Assembly (NCBI RefSeq): GCF_004341365.1
Contig: NZ_SLXH01000034.1
Coordinates: 1-33,594 of the forward strand
Length of the DNA: 33,594 nucleotides
Source: Simplicispira metamorpha
Lineage (GTDB): Bacteria > Pseudomonadota > Gammaproteobacteria > Burkholderiales > Burkholderiaceae_C
Reading direction: 5' to 3'
In this document: in pieces, positions 26,271 to 33,594 of the stretch
Layout of the letters: each line of letters starts with the position of its first letter
How positions within the stretch are numbered: the first letter of the stretch is position 1
Notes under the pieces: generated by a model
Databases searched by the model: none
Told to the model about the DNA's origin: nothing
What the model saw: the letters and a program-made list of their open reading frames with translations, nothing else
Position numbers and translations under genes: made by a program

Positions 26271-27218
26271 TCAGGCGGCCAGCAGCAGCTGGTCGAGCTT
26301 GGCCGCATCGGCGGCAAAAGCGCGGATGCCTTCGGCCAGCTTCTCGGTGGCCATGGCATCCTGGTTGAGCGCGTAGCGAAAACCCGCTTCGTCGTACTGC
26401 ACAGCAGGCAAATCCATGGCGCGGGCGGCATCGGCGTCCAGTGCGCGCACCAGAGGCGCATCGGTGGCGGCCAGTTGCGCCAGCAGGTCGGGGGCGATGG
26501 TCAGCAGGTCGCAACCCGCCAGCGCAGTGATCTGGCCCACGTTGCGGAAACTCGCGCCCATCACTTCGGTGGCAATGCCAAAGTGCTTGTAGTGGTGGTA
26601 GATGGCGCGCACCGATTGCACGCCGGGGTCGTTGGCACCGGCCATGGCGGCCTCGTCCCAACTGGCGCCGGCCTGTTTTTTGTACCAGTCGTAGATGCGG
26701 CCCACAAACGGCGAAATCAGCTGCACCTTGGCCTGTCCGCAGGCCACCGCCTGGGCAAACGAGAACAACAGCGTCAGGTTGGTGTGGATGCCGCGCTGCT
26801 CCAGTTTTTCAGCGGCTTTGATGCCCTCCCAGGTGGCGGCAATCTTGATGAGCACGCGGTCGATGTGGACACCCTGGGCCTGGTACAGCTCGATCAGGCG
26901 CTCGGCGCGGGCGATGGTGGCGCTGGTATCAAAGCTCAGGCGCGCATCCACCTCGGTGGACACGCGGCCCGGGATGGTGGCCAGGATTTCACAGCCAAAG
27001 CGCACCAGCAGCCTGTCCACCACCTCGGTCAGGTCACGGCCCCGCCACTGCGCCACCGTCTCTTGCAACAGCGGGGCGTATTCGCTTTTTTGCACCGCCT
27101 TGAGGATGAGCGAGGGGTTGGTGGTGGCATCCTGTGGCCGGAACTGGGCCAGCTGGAGAAAATCGCCGGTGTCGGCAACCACGGTGGTGAACTGTTTGAG
27201 TGCGTCGAGCTGGTTCAT
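26271..27218 (-). CDS. tal: Transaldolase
   Basis: Pentose-phosphate enzyme that transfers dihydroxyacetone units between sugar phosphates via a Schiff base. 315 residues, TalB class. [12 protein letters not shown] at about 30-41, the Schiff-base Lys125 in [12 protein letters not shown], and C-terminal segments [19 protein letters not shown] are intact. AAGGA lies about 6 bp before the ATG at 27218; the frame is open to 27293. First gene of the tal-pgi pair, divergent from the HexR/RpiR-type regulator. Confidence 0.96.
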   Translation of the reverse strand: MNQLDALKQFTTVVADTGDFLQLAQFRPQDATTNPSLILKAVQKSEYAPLLQETVAQWRGRDLTEVVDRLLVRFGCEILATIPGRVSTEVDARLSFDTSATIARAERLIELYQAQGVHIDRVLIKIAATWEGIKAAEKLEQRGIHTNLTLLFSFAQAVACGQAKVQLISPFVGRIYDWYKKQAGASWDEAAMAGANDPGVQSVRAIYHHYKHFGIATEVMGASFRNVGQITALAGCDLLTIAPDLLAQLAATDAPLVRALDADAARAMDLPAVQYDEAGFRYALNQDAMATEKLAEGIRAFAADAAKLDQLLLAA

Positions 27219-27433
27219 AAAACGTCCTTGCGGGCGCCCTGGCCGGCGGCCCTGGGCAGATGACAAGTTTGCAAGTGTATGCGGGCGCTGCATGCGGTTT
27301 GCAGGGCGCCAGTCCCGCCATCGGGTGCTGTGGTGCCCGGCAACAGCGCCTGAAACCGCGTTACATTGCTATCACTTTTATGTTCACCTTGCTTGTGCCA
27401 TGCGTTCTGATCTGGTTTTAGGAATTTTGCCCC

Positions 27434-28279
27434 GTGCTCGATCGCATTGAAGCGTCTTTGTCGTCCCTGGCCCCGGCAGAGCAGCGCGTGGCCCGCCTGG
27501 TACTGGCCGACGCGCGCACATTTGCCCGCCTTCCCGTGCGCGAGCTGGCCGCACGCGCCAACGTCAGCAAACCCACCGTGGTGCGCTTTTGCCGCAGCAT
27601 GGGCTACGACGGGCTGGCCGATTTCAAGCTCAAGCTGGCGGGCAGCGTCAGTGAGGGCGTGCCCTTCATCCACCGCAGCGTGGACGCCGATGACAAAACC
27701 GGCGACGTGCTGGTCAAGGTGGTGGACAACGCCGTGGCCGCCTTTTTGCAATACCGCAACGCCGCCAGCACCGTGGCCATTGAGCGCGCGGCCACCGCCA
27801 TTGCCAGCACCTGGCAGACCGGGCGGCGCATCGAGTTTTATGGCGCGGGCAATTCGGGCATCGTGGCGCAGGACGCGCAGCACAAGTTCTTCCGGCTGGG
27901 CATTACCAGCCTGGCCACCAGCGACGGCCACATGCAGGTGATGAGCGCCACGCTGCTGGGCCCGGGCGACTGCGCCATCATCATCTCCAACTCCGGGCGC
28001 ACGCGCGACCTGATGGACGCGGCAGAAATCGCGCGCAAAAATGGCGCCACCACCATTGCCATCACCGCCAGCGGCTCACCCCTGGCCAGCGCTTGCCATA
28101 TCCACCTGGCCGCCGACCACCCCGAGGGCTACGACCGCTACAGCCCCATGGTGTCGCGCCTGCTGCACCTGCTGGTGATTGACGTGCTGGCCACCTGCGT
28201 GGCCCTGCGCATTGGCAGCCCGCTGCAACCGCTGCTGCAACAAATGAAGGACAACCTGCGCGCCAAGCGCTACGCCTGA
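27434..28279 (+). CDS. RpiR/HexR-family transcriptional regulator
   Basis: 281 residues starting at GTG (AGGAA about 10 bp upstream). The N-terminal helix-turn-helix domain (1-75) has ANVSKPTVVRFCRSMGYDGLADFKLKL. The C-terminal SIS sugar-phosphate-binding domain (about 105-260) has GRRIEFYGAGNSGIVA and CAIIISNSGRTRDLMDAAEIA. HexR proteins sense 2-keto-3-deoxy-6-phosphogluconate and control central sugar metabolism. Divergence from tal-pgi supports that role. The 215-bp shared intergenic region (27219-27433) has no clear HexR palindrome by eye; ACAT and ATGT arms near 27364-27382 are weak. Confidence 0.88.
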   Translation: MLDRIEASLSSLAPAEQRVARLVLADARTFARLPVRELAARANVSKPTVVRFCRSMGYDGLADFKLKLAGSVSEGVPFIHRSVDADDKTGDVLVKVVDNAVAAFLQYRNAASTVAIERAATAIASTWQTGRRIEFYGAGNSGIVAQDAQHKFFRLGITSLATSDGHMQVMSATLLGPGDCAIIISNSGRTRDLMDAAEIARKNGATTIAITASGSPLASACHIHLAADHPEGYDRYSPMVSRLLHLLVIDVLATCVALRIGSPLQPLLQQMKDNLRAKRYA

Positions 28280-28284
28280 CGGGC

Positions 28285-29085
28285 TCACCCGGCGCGGGCG
28301 CGCAGCACCCACTCAATTTGCTGTGCGGCCCGCTGCAAAGGCGGCAGGCAGTCGCGCAGCAGGTCCTTGCGTGAGCGGCGCCCCAGCACCATGCTCAGCC
28401 CCAGCGCCGCCACCACCTTGGACTGGCCATCGCGCAGGGGCACCGAAATGCCGCCAAAGCCATCCACCATTTCGCTGTCCAGTACGCAATGGCCCTCTTT
28501 GCGCACGCGCTGCAAAATGCCAGCCAGCGCGCCGGGGTCGGTGGTGGTGGCGGGTGTCAGCATGGTCAGCGTGGCGTCACGCAGGTAAGCGGCCTGCGCT
28601 GCATCATCCAGCGCCGCCAGCAGCACCCGCCCCATCGAGTGCGCAAACGCAGGCAAGCGCCGCCCCACCCCCAAATCCACCCGCAGCAGCCGGGGTGGCT
28701 CCTCACGGGCCAGTAACACCACGGCATCCTGGTCCAGCACGCCCAGGGAGCAGGTTTCCTGCAACTCATGCGCCAGCGCGTGCATGACAGGCCGCGCCAG
28801 CACCGGCAGGCTCATCGAGGCGAAATACGCATGGCCCAGCTCCAGCACCTTGGGGGTGATGGCGAACTGGCGCGCATCTTGTGCCACGTACCCATGGTGT
28901 TGCAGCGTCAGCAGCAAGCGGCGCGCGGCGGCACGCGTCACGCCCAGTTTTTCTGCCACCTGCTGCATCGTCATCGTCGGAACGCCCGTGGCAAACAGCC
29001 GCAGCAACGCCAGGCCGTTGGACAAGGCATCGAGCAGTTCGGGCTCTTTCTTGGCCGTCGCTTCGCAGACAGGGGAGGCAGGCAT
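28285..29085 (-). CDS. IclR-family transcriptional regulator (PcaR/PobR-like)
   Basis: 266 residues: winged helix-turn-helix (about 18-80, QQVAEKLGVTRAAARRLLLTL, HGYVAQD) and an IclR effector domain (about 95-262). The effector domain has RLPAFAHSMGRVLLAAL and DSEMVDGFGGISVPLRD in the conserved ligand pocket region. The subgroup containing PcaU, PcaR and PobR usually senses aromatic acids or their breakdown products. It is divergent from the CoA-transferase gene, with a perfect palindrome between, and ends 5 bp from the convergent HexR-like gene. The effector is unknown. Confidence 0.9.
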   Translation of the reverse strand: MPASPVCEATAKKEPELLDALSNGLALLRLFATGVPTMTMQQVAEKLGVTRAAARRLLLTLQHHGYVAQDARQFAITPKVLELGHAYFASMSLPVLARPVMHALAHELQETCSLGVLDQDAVVLLAREEPPRLLRVDLGVGRRLPAFAHSMGRVLLAALDDAAQAAYLRDATLTMLTPATTTDPGALAGILQRVRKEGHCVLDSEMVDGFGGISVPLRDGQSKVVAALGLSMVLGRRSRKDLLRDCLPPLQRAAQQIEWVLRARAG

Positions 29086-29175
29086 TTCACACTTCTTTCA
29101 GGGGCAAGCGGGGCATTGTAGGAGTGGGCGTGGTGCTTGCGTCCACAGGCAATGCCGTTTAGCATCCATCAATTA

Positions 29176-29191
29176 GCGAACATTTGTTCGC
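29176..29191. promoter_or_regulatory. Perfect 16-bp palindrome, probable IclR-type operator
   Basis: GCGAACA-TT-TGTTCGC sits between the divergent IclR gene and the CoA-transferase gene, 43 bp before the latter. It contains the half-site GTTCG known from PcaU/PobR-type operators. A single palindrome at this point could control both directions. Confidence 0.65.
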
Positions 29192-29233
29192 CAAATAAAC
29201 ATTTTTATCTATTTCCTCCAAGGCCCGCATCCC

Positions 29234-30922
29234 ATGAAAATCATCTGTGCCGACCAGGCTGCCGCACTGGTTCCCTCTGGTGCCACGGTGGCCTGTGCAG
29301 GCTTTGTGGGCGCAGGCCATGCCGAAGCCATCACCTCGGCGCTGGAGCGGCGCTTTCTGGCCAGCGCCCAGCCGCGCGACCTGACGCTGGTCTATTCCGC
29401 CGGACAGGGCGACCGGGGCCAGCGCGGCGTCAACCATTTCGGCCAGCCGGGCATGACCCGGGTGGTCTGCGGCGGGCACTGGCGCTCGGCGCCGCGCCTG
29501 GGCGCTCTGGCGCTGCAAGAGCAATGCGAGGGCTACAACCTGCCCCAAGGCGTCATCAGCCACCTCTACCGCGCCATCGCCGCAGGCAAACCGGGTGTGC
29601 TGACACCCATCGGCCTGCACACTTTTGTGGACCCCCGCACCTACCTGGATGCGCGCTACCACGCAGGCGCCATCAACCAGTCGGCGGCCCGCGCCGTTGC
29701 TGAAGGGCGCTCCAACTGGGTGGAAGCGCTGGAGTTTCGCGGCAAGGAACACCTGTTCTACCCCGCCTTTCCCATCCACTGCGCGCTGGTGCGCGCCACG
29801 GCAGCCGATGCGCGGGGCAACCTGAGCACCCACGGCGAGGCTTTCCACCACGAACTGCTGGCCATCGCCCAGGCCGCCCGCAACAGCGGCGGCATCGTCA
29901 TCGCCCAGGTGAAAAATCTGGTCGAGTGCCACGAGCTGCTGCACGCCATCCATGTGCCGGGCATCCTGGTGGACTACGTGGTGGTCTGTGATGACCCGGC
30001 ACACCACCAGATGACGTTCTCAGAGAACTTCAATGCCGCCTACACCCAGCCTTGGCGCGGCGAGCGGGCCGAAACACTGCCACCAGCCCAAGCCACTGGC
30101 GCACTGCTGGACGCCCGCACCATCATCCAGCGCCGTGCCGTGCTGGAGCTGCAACGGCTGCAGCCGCGCGTAGTGAACCTGGGTGTGGGCATGCCCGCCG
30201 CCGTGGGCGCGCTGGCACAGCAGGCGGGGCTGTCGGGCTTTACGCTCACCGTCGAGGCCGGGCCCGTGGGCGGCACACCCGCCGATGGCCTGAGCTTTGG
30301 CGCCTCCGCCCACCCCGAGGCCGTCATCGACCAGCCCGCACAGTTCGACTTCTACGAGGGCGGCGGCATCGATCTGTCCATCCTGGGGCTGGCAGAACTG
30401 GACACGCTGGGCAACGTCAACGTCAGCAAGTTTGGCGAAGCGGGCAAAACATCGATTGCAGGCGTGGGCGGCTTCATCAACATCACGCAAAGCGCCAAGG
30501 CCCTGGTTTTCATGGGCACCCTGACCACCGGCGGCCTGCAAGTGGCCGTCGATGGCGGCGCCCTGCGCATCGTGCAGGAAGGGCGGGTGCGCAAACTGGT
30601 CGATCAGGTCGCGCACCTGAGCTTCAACGGCCCCTACACCGCCCACCGGGGCACGCCGGTGCTCTACATCACCGAACGCGCCGTGTTCCAGATGCGGGCC
30701 GACGCCCAAGGCCAGCAGCGCCTGACCGTGGTCGAGCTGGCACCCGGCATGGATTTGCAGCGTGATGTGCTGGCGCAGTGCGCTGGCCCGCTGGAGGTGG
30801 CGCCCGACCTGCAAACGATGGACGCACGCATTTTCCGGCCCGGGCCCTGGTGCCTGACCGACCCACCGCTGGCAGCCCACCCCACGGTGGCCATACCAGC
30901 AACCACCCAAGGAGACTTATGA
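29234..30922 (+). CDS. Acyl-CoA:acetate/propionate CoA-transferase (YdiF/PCT-type, fused alpha and beta subunits)
   Basis: 562 residues containing both class I CoA-transferase domains in one chain: alpha-like (about 1-265; GFVGAGHAEAI and the GKPGVLTPIG loop) and beta-like (about 295-545; VVNLGVGMPAAV). The catalytic glutamate that forms the acyl-CoA thioester is Glu341 in TVEAGPVGGTP, matching the YdiF/propionate CoA-transferase motif. The enzyme would activate a short-chain or keto acid by CoA exchange; the real substrate is unknown. AAGG precedes the ATG and the gene is translationally coupled (ATGA) to the following binding protein. Confidence 0.9.
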   Translation: MKIICADQAAALVPSGATVACAGFVGAGHAEAITSALERRFLASAQPRDLTLVYSAGQGDRGQRGVNHFGQPGMTRVVCGGHWRSAPRLGALALQEQCEGYNLPQGVISHLYRAIAAGKPGVLTPIGLHTFVDPRTYLDARYHAGAINQSAARAVAEGRSNWVEALEFRGKEHLFYPAFPIHCALVRATAADARGNLSTHGEAFHHELLAIAQAARNSGGIVIAQVKNLVECHELLHAIHVPGILVDYVVVCDDPAHHQMTFSENFNAAYTQPWRGERAETLPPAQATGALLDARTIIQRRAVLELQRLQPRVVNLGVGMPAAVGALAQQAGLSGFTLTVEAGPVGGTPADGLSFGASAHPEAVIDQPAQFDFYEGGGIDLSILGLAELDTLGNVNVSKFGEAGKTSIAGVGGFINITQSAKALVFMGTLTTGGLQVAVDGGALRIVQEGRVRKLVDQVAHLSFNGPYTAHRGTPVLYITERAVFQMRADAQGQQRLTVVELAPGMDLQRDVLAQCAGPLEVAPDLQTMDARIFRPGPWCLTDPPLAAHPTVAIPATTQGDL

Positions 30923-31929
30923 AAACGACAAACCACCACCGGGCCACCGCAGCGCGCCGCCATATCCTGAGCGGCCTGGTCGCCGCCCTGGCGCTGCCCC
31001 TGCTGGCAGGCCAGGCACTGGCCCAAAGCTACCCCACCCAGCCCATCAAGCTGATTGTTCCCTTCCCTCCGGGCGGGCCCACCGACACGGCGGCGCGCAT
31101 CATTGGGCAGAAGATGGGCGAGGGGCTGCAACAGCCCGTGATCGTGGAAAACCGGCCCGGCGCATCGGGCATGCTGGGCACCGAGGCCACCGCCAAAAGC
31201 CCCGCCGACGGCTACACCCTGGTCATGCTGGCATCGCCCACGCTGTTGGCTGGCCACCTCTACGGGCAAAAAAAGTACGACCTGTTCAAAGACTTCGCGC
31301 CCATTGGCAGCGCCTACGACCTGCCCATCGTCATGGTGGTCAACCCGCAGGTCATGCCCGACGTCACCGGGCTGCAGCAGCTCGTGGCCAAGGCCAAGGC
31401 CCAGCCCGGCAAGCTCAACTACACCAGCGCGGGCAACGCCAGCTTTGGCCACCTGTCCACAGAACTGCTCAAAAGCCAGGGGCAGTTCGACATCCAGCAC
31501 ATCTCTTACCGTGGCAGCGCCCCGGCCATCACCGACTTGCTGGGCGGGCAGGTGCCCATGATGTTCTCGGACATGATTGCCGCCCTGCCCCACATCAAGG
31601 CAGGCAAGCTGCGCGCCATCGCGGTGGGCTCGTCCAGCCGGGTGGTTTTCACGCCCGAGGTCAAAACGGTGGCCGAGCAAGGATTCCCCGGGTTTGAAGC
31701 CGTGGCCTGGGGCGGCCTGCTGGCCCCCAGCGCCACCCCCGCCGACATCGTGGCGCGCCTGAGCCAGGAGCTGAAGAAAGCCCTGGCCGACAAAACCGTT
31801 CAGGAAAAACTCCAGCAGGCAGGCACCACCGCCGCCTACGCCACGCCCGCAGACATGGGCAGCCGCATGCAAAAAGACTTTGACAAGTGGGGCAAAGTCA
31901 TCCGCGACAACGACATCCGCAACAACTGA
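30919..31929 (+). CDS. Bug/TctC-family tripartite tricarboxylate transporter substrate-binding protein
   Basis: 336 residues with an N-terminal signal peptide (basic start, GLVAALALPLLAGQALA, cleavage near residue 36). The mature Bug fold begins YPTQPIKLIVPFPPGGPTD, then VENRPGASGMLG, ADGYTLVM and ISYRGSAPAITDLLGGQV. Bug proteins bind carboxylates in the periplasm. AAGGAG and an ATGA overlap with the CoA-transferase fix the start at 30919. No TctA/TctB membrane partners are encoded here, so it probably works with a transporter elsewhere or as a sensor. Confidence 0.92.
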   Translation: MKTTNHHRATAARRHILSGLVAALALPLLAGQALAQSYPTQPIKLIVPFPPGGPTDTAARIIGQKMGEGLQQPVIVENRPGASGMLGTEATAKSPADGYTLVMLASPTLLAGHLYGQKKYDLFKDFAPIGSAYDLPIVMVVNPQVMPDVTGLQQLVAKAKAQPGKLNYTSAGNASFGHLSTELLKSQGQFDIQHISYRGSAPAITDLLGGQVPMMFSDMIAALPHIKAGKLRAIAVGSSSRVVFTPEVKTVAEQGFPGFEAVAWGGLLAPSATPADIVARLSQELKKALADKTVQEKLQQAGTTAAYATPADMGSRMQKDFDKWGKVIRDNDIRNN

Positions 31930-31935
31930 ACGCAG

Positions 31936-31964
31936 CCCGCCGCTGCCGCCGCCGCTGCGGCGGG
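31936..31964. terminator. GC-rich hairpin between convergent genes
   Basis: CCCGCCGC pairs with GCGGCGGG around a 13-nt loop in the 42-bp gap between the two convergent Bug genes. There is no T-run, so termination is uncertain. Confidence 0.35.
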
Positions 31965-31971
31965 TGCGCGC

Positions 31972-32955
31972 TCAGTCCAGCTTCACGCCCGCATCACGAA
32001 TCACCTTGCCCCACTTGGCAGTCTCTGAGGCCAAAAAGGCATCGCAGGCCTCGGGCGTGGTGCCTTCGGCAAAGGTGCCCATGGCTTCGAGCTTGGCGCG
32101 GGTCTCCTGACTCTGGATGATCTGGTTCACGGCGTCCGACATGCGCTTGACGATGTCGCGCGGCGTGCCTGCCGGGGCAATCATGCTGGCCCAGGTGCTG
32201 CCCAGCATGCCCGGTATGCCCTGCTCCACAAAGGTGGGCACGTCGGGCAGGATGGGCAGGCGCTTGTCGCTGGCCACGCCAATCAGGTGGATGCGCCCGG
32301 CCTTGGCAGGCTGGATCAGGTTGGGCGGCGGATCGAGGAACAACGGCACCTGGCCGCCCAGCAAATCGGCCAGCGCGGGCGAGGCGCCCCGGTACGGGAT
32401 GTGCACCATGAACGTTTTGGTCAGCGTCTTGAACAGCTCGCTGGTCAGGTGCGCTGCCGAGCCGCTGCCCGACGAGGCAAAGCTGACTTTGCCCGGATTG
32501 GCCTTGGCATAGGCGATCAGCTCTTGGGTGTTCTTGAACGGCGCATTGCTGGACACCGCAGCCACCAGCGGCGACACGCCCATCAGCGACACGCCCACCA
32601 AATCCTTGCCCGGGCTGTACGGCAGCTTGGGGTAGAGCGTGGTGTTGGCCGTAAAAGCCGGAATCACCACGCCAAACGTGTGCCCGTCGGGCGCCGACTT
32701 GGCCACTGCATCCACGCCGATGATGCTGTTGGCGCCGGGCTTGTTGTCAATCACCACGGGCTGGCCCAGCTGCTTTTGCAGGCCCACTTGCAGCAGGCGC
32801 GCCATCTGGTCGGTAAAACCGCCCGCCGTGTAGGGCACGATGATTTTGATGGGCTTGCTGGGCCAGGCCGACTGCGCCCAAGCGGGCAAGGCGGCAGTGG
32901 CCAGGGCGGCGGTGCCAACGCGCACCAGGGCGCGGCGGGAAAGGGGGGTGTTCAT
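31972..32955 (-). CDS. Bug/TctC-family substrate-binding protein, second copy
   Basis: 327 residues from the ATG at 32955, with GGAG placed 9 bp upstream; ATGs at 32961 and 32985 are in frame. The signal peptide is twin-arginine-like (SRRALVRVGTAALATAALPAWA). The mature part shows WPSKPIKIIVPYTAGGFTD, VIDNKPGANSIIG, PDGHTFGVV and IPYRGASPALADLLGGQV, the Bug ligand-binding loops. It is convergent with the first Bug gene and only moderately similar to it, so not a recent duplicate. Ligand unknown. Confidence 0.92.
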   Translation of the reverse strand: MNTPLSRRALVRVGTAALATAALPAWAQSAWPSKPIKIIVPYTAGGFTDQMARLLQVGLQKQLGQPVVIDNKPGANSIIGVDAVAKSAPDGHTFGVVIPAFTANTTLYPKLPYSPGKDLVGVSLMGVSPLVAAVSSNAPFKNTQELIAYAKANPGKVSFASSGSGSAAHLTSELFKTLTKTFMVHIPYRGASPALADLLGGQVPLFLDPPPNLIQPAKAGRIHLIGVASDKRLPILPDVPTFVEQGIPGMLGSTWASMIAPAGTPRDIVKRMSDAVNQIIQSQETRAKLEAMGTFAEGTTPEACDAFLASETAKWGKVIRDAGVKLD

Positions 32956-32979
32956 GGACATTGTCTCCGGTTTATTTTT

Positions 32980-33040
32980 ATTCAAAAGCGGCGCTAACGC
33001 TCACCAGATAAGCGCTAGCAGCTCTCATTTGGATAGCACC
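32980..33040 (-). repeat. Dispersed palindromic element, copy R8
   Basis: GCTAACGCT-N9-AGCGCTAGC (32995-33021) is a 9-bp inverted repeat with one mismatch, followed by AGCTCTCATTTGGATAGC. It lies between the second Bug gene and etfA. The remaining bases to 33072 hold only a weak GCCGG / CCGGC hairpin. Confidence 0.68.
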
Positions 33041-33072
33041 CAGACCACTGCCGGGTGCTGATCCGGCGTGGC

Positions 33073-33594
33073 TTACAGCGCTGCGGCCAGCTCCGGCACG
33101 GCCGTAAACAGATCGGCCTCCAGCCCATAGTCGGCCACGCTGAAGATGGGTGCCTCGGGGTCTTTGTTGATCGCCACGATGACCTTGCTGTCCTTCATCC
33201 CGGCCAGGTGCTGGATGGCGCCCGAGATACCGGCCGCCACGTACAGCTGCGGCGCCACGATCTTGCCCGTCTGGCCCACTTGCCAGTCGTTGGGGGCGTA
33301 GCCCGCGTCCACCGCTGCGCGGCTGGCACCCAGCGCGGCGCCCAGCTTGTCGGCCAGCGGGGTCATCACTTCGTCGAACTTCTCTTTGCTGCCCAGCGCC
33401 CGGCCACCGGAGACGATGATCTTGGCCGCCGTGAGTTCGGGCCGGTCGCTCTTGGCGATTTCGCTGCCCTGGAAGCTGCTTTGTCCGGCGTCGGCCACTG
33501 CCGCTACGCTTTCGATAGCTGCTGGCGCTTGTCCGGCGCTGGCTGCAGCGTCAAACCCCGTAGAGCGCACGGTGATGACTTTGGTGGCGTCCTG
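33073..33594 (-). CDS. etfA: Electron transfer flavoprotein alpha subunit, C-terminal part (runs off right edge)
   Basis: About 173 residues visible; the frame continues unbroken to the window edge, so the true start lies outside. The FAD-binding domain is clear: [21 protein letters not shown], the [28 protein letters not shown] nucleotide-binding region, and the terminal [28 protein letters not shown]. With EtfB it passes electrons from acyl-CoA dehydrogenases to ETF-quinone oxidoreductase. Codons at about 33505-33545 (read GQAPAAIES) coincide with a copy of the dispersed palindromic element. Confidence 0.96.
   Translation of the reverse strand, partial: QDATKVITVRSTGFDAAASAGQAPAAIESVAAVADAGQSSFQGSEIAKSDRPELTAAKIIVSGGRALGSKEKFDEVMTPLADKLGAALGASRAAVDAGYAPNDWQVGQTGKIVAPQLYVAAGISGAIQHLAGMKDSKVIVAINKDPEAPIFSVADYGLEADLFTAVPELAAAL
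33505..33545 (+). repeat. Dispersed palindromic element, copy R9, inside etfA
   Basis: Plus-strand text TTCGATAGCTGCTGGCGCTT followed by GTCCGGCGCTGG; the 17-base core is one base different from R5. It is read on the minus strand in frame as APAAIE within etfA, without a stop. Confidence 0.7.

Noticed and set aside
27364..27382. HexR operator between tal and the HexR-like gene
   Set aside because: Only short ACAT/ATGT arms; it does not form the expected long palindrome, so it was not called.

Overview
The window looks like chromosomal DNA of a betaproteobacterium of the order Burkholderiales, most likely family Comamonadaceae (Acidovorax or a relative). The evidence is high GC with GC-rich third positions, an LptM-LysA-CyaY neighbourhood, System II cytochrome c biogenesis (ResB/CcsB) beside a cytochrome c4, paired LpxL-type acyltransferases before metK, groESL with both a CIRCE and a heat-shock-type promoter, several Bug-type (TctC) solute-binding proteins, and a dispersed palindromic repeat of a kind I recall from this family but could not check. 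No tRNA, rRNA, CRISPR array or prophage was seen. The only mobile-element signature is the first codons of an IS5-type transposase at the left edge.

Layout. 1-350: low-GC edge with the 5' end of an IS5-family transposase (minus strand) and the promoter of mrcA. 351-5531: penicillin-binding protein 1A, frataxin (cyaY, minus), the short lipoprotein lptM, lysA, and a flavodiiron-like metallo-beta-lactamase-fold protein. 5620-7300 (minus): msrP-msrQ, periplasmic methionine-sulfoxide repair. 7370-11625 (minus): cytochrome c4, then resB and ccsB for haem attachment. 11698-12456: engB. 12650-14361 (minus): two tandem lipid A-type acyltransferases. 14494-16855: metK with a structured leader and strong terminator, then a NadM-Nudix enzyme. 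16839-18149 (minus): PAS-PAS-GGDEF diguanylate cyclase. 18315-20569: groES-groEL with CIRCE, sigma-32-type promoter and terminator. 20717-24540: an electron-transfer and signalling operon (Shp-like cytochrome, dihaem cytochrome, cytochrome b561, OmpR-type regulator, sensor kinase). 24576-28279: tal-pgi (minus) diverging from a HexR/RpiR regulator. 28285-32955: an IclR regulator divergent from a fused CoA-transferase with a Bug-type binding protein, then a second, convergent Bug protein. 33073-33594: 3' part of etfA, running off the right edge.

How parts work together. The ResB/CcsB pair would mature the cytochromes encoded here (c4, Shp-like, dihaem). The two-component system is coupled to the cytochrome operon and probably controls or senses its redox function. 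The IclR regulator, a perfect GCGAACA-TT-TGTTCGC palindrome, the CoA-transferase and the Bug protein look like one regulated uptake and activation unit for an unknown carboxylate.

The most unusual signal is a family of at least nine short copies of a palindrome-rich element (core GATAGCTGCTGGCGCTT). Seven lie between genes, including one inside the groES-groEL spacer. Two lie inside coding sequence (pgi and etfA), in the same orientation and the same reading frame. A second candidate of interest is the metK leader, where a 10-bp hairpin sequesters the ribosome-binding site.
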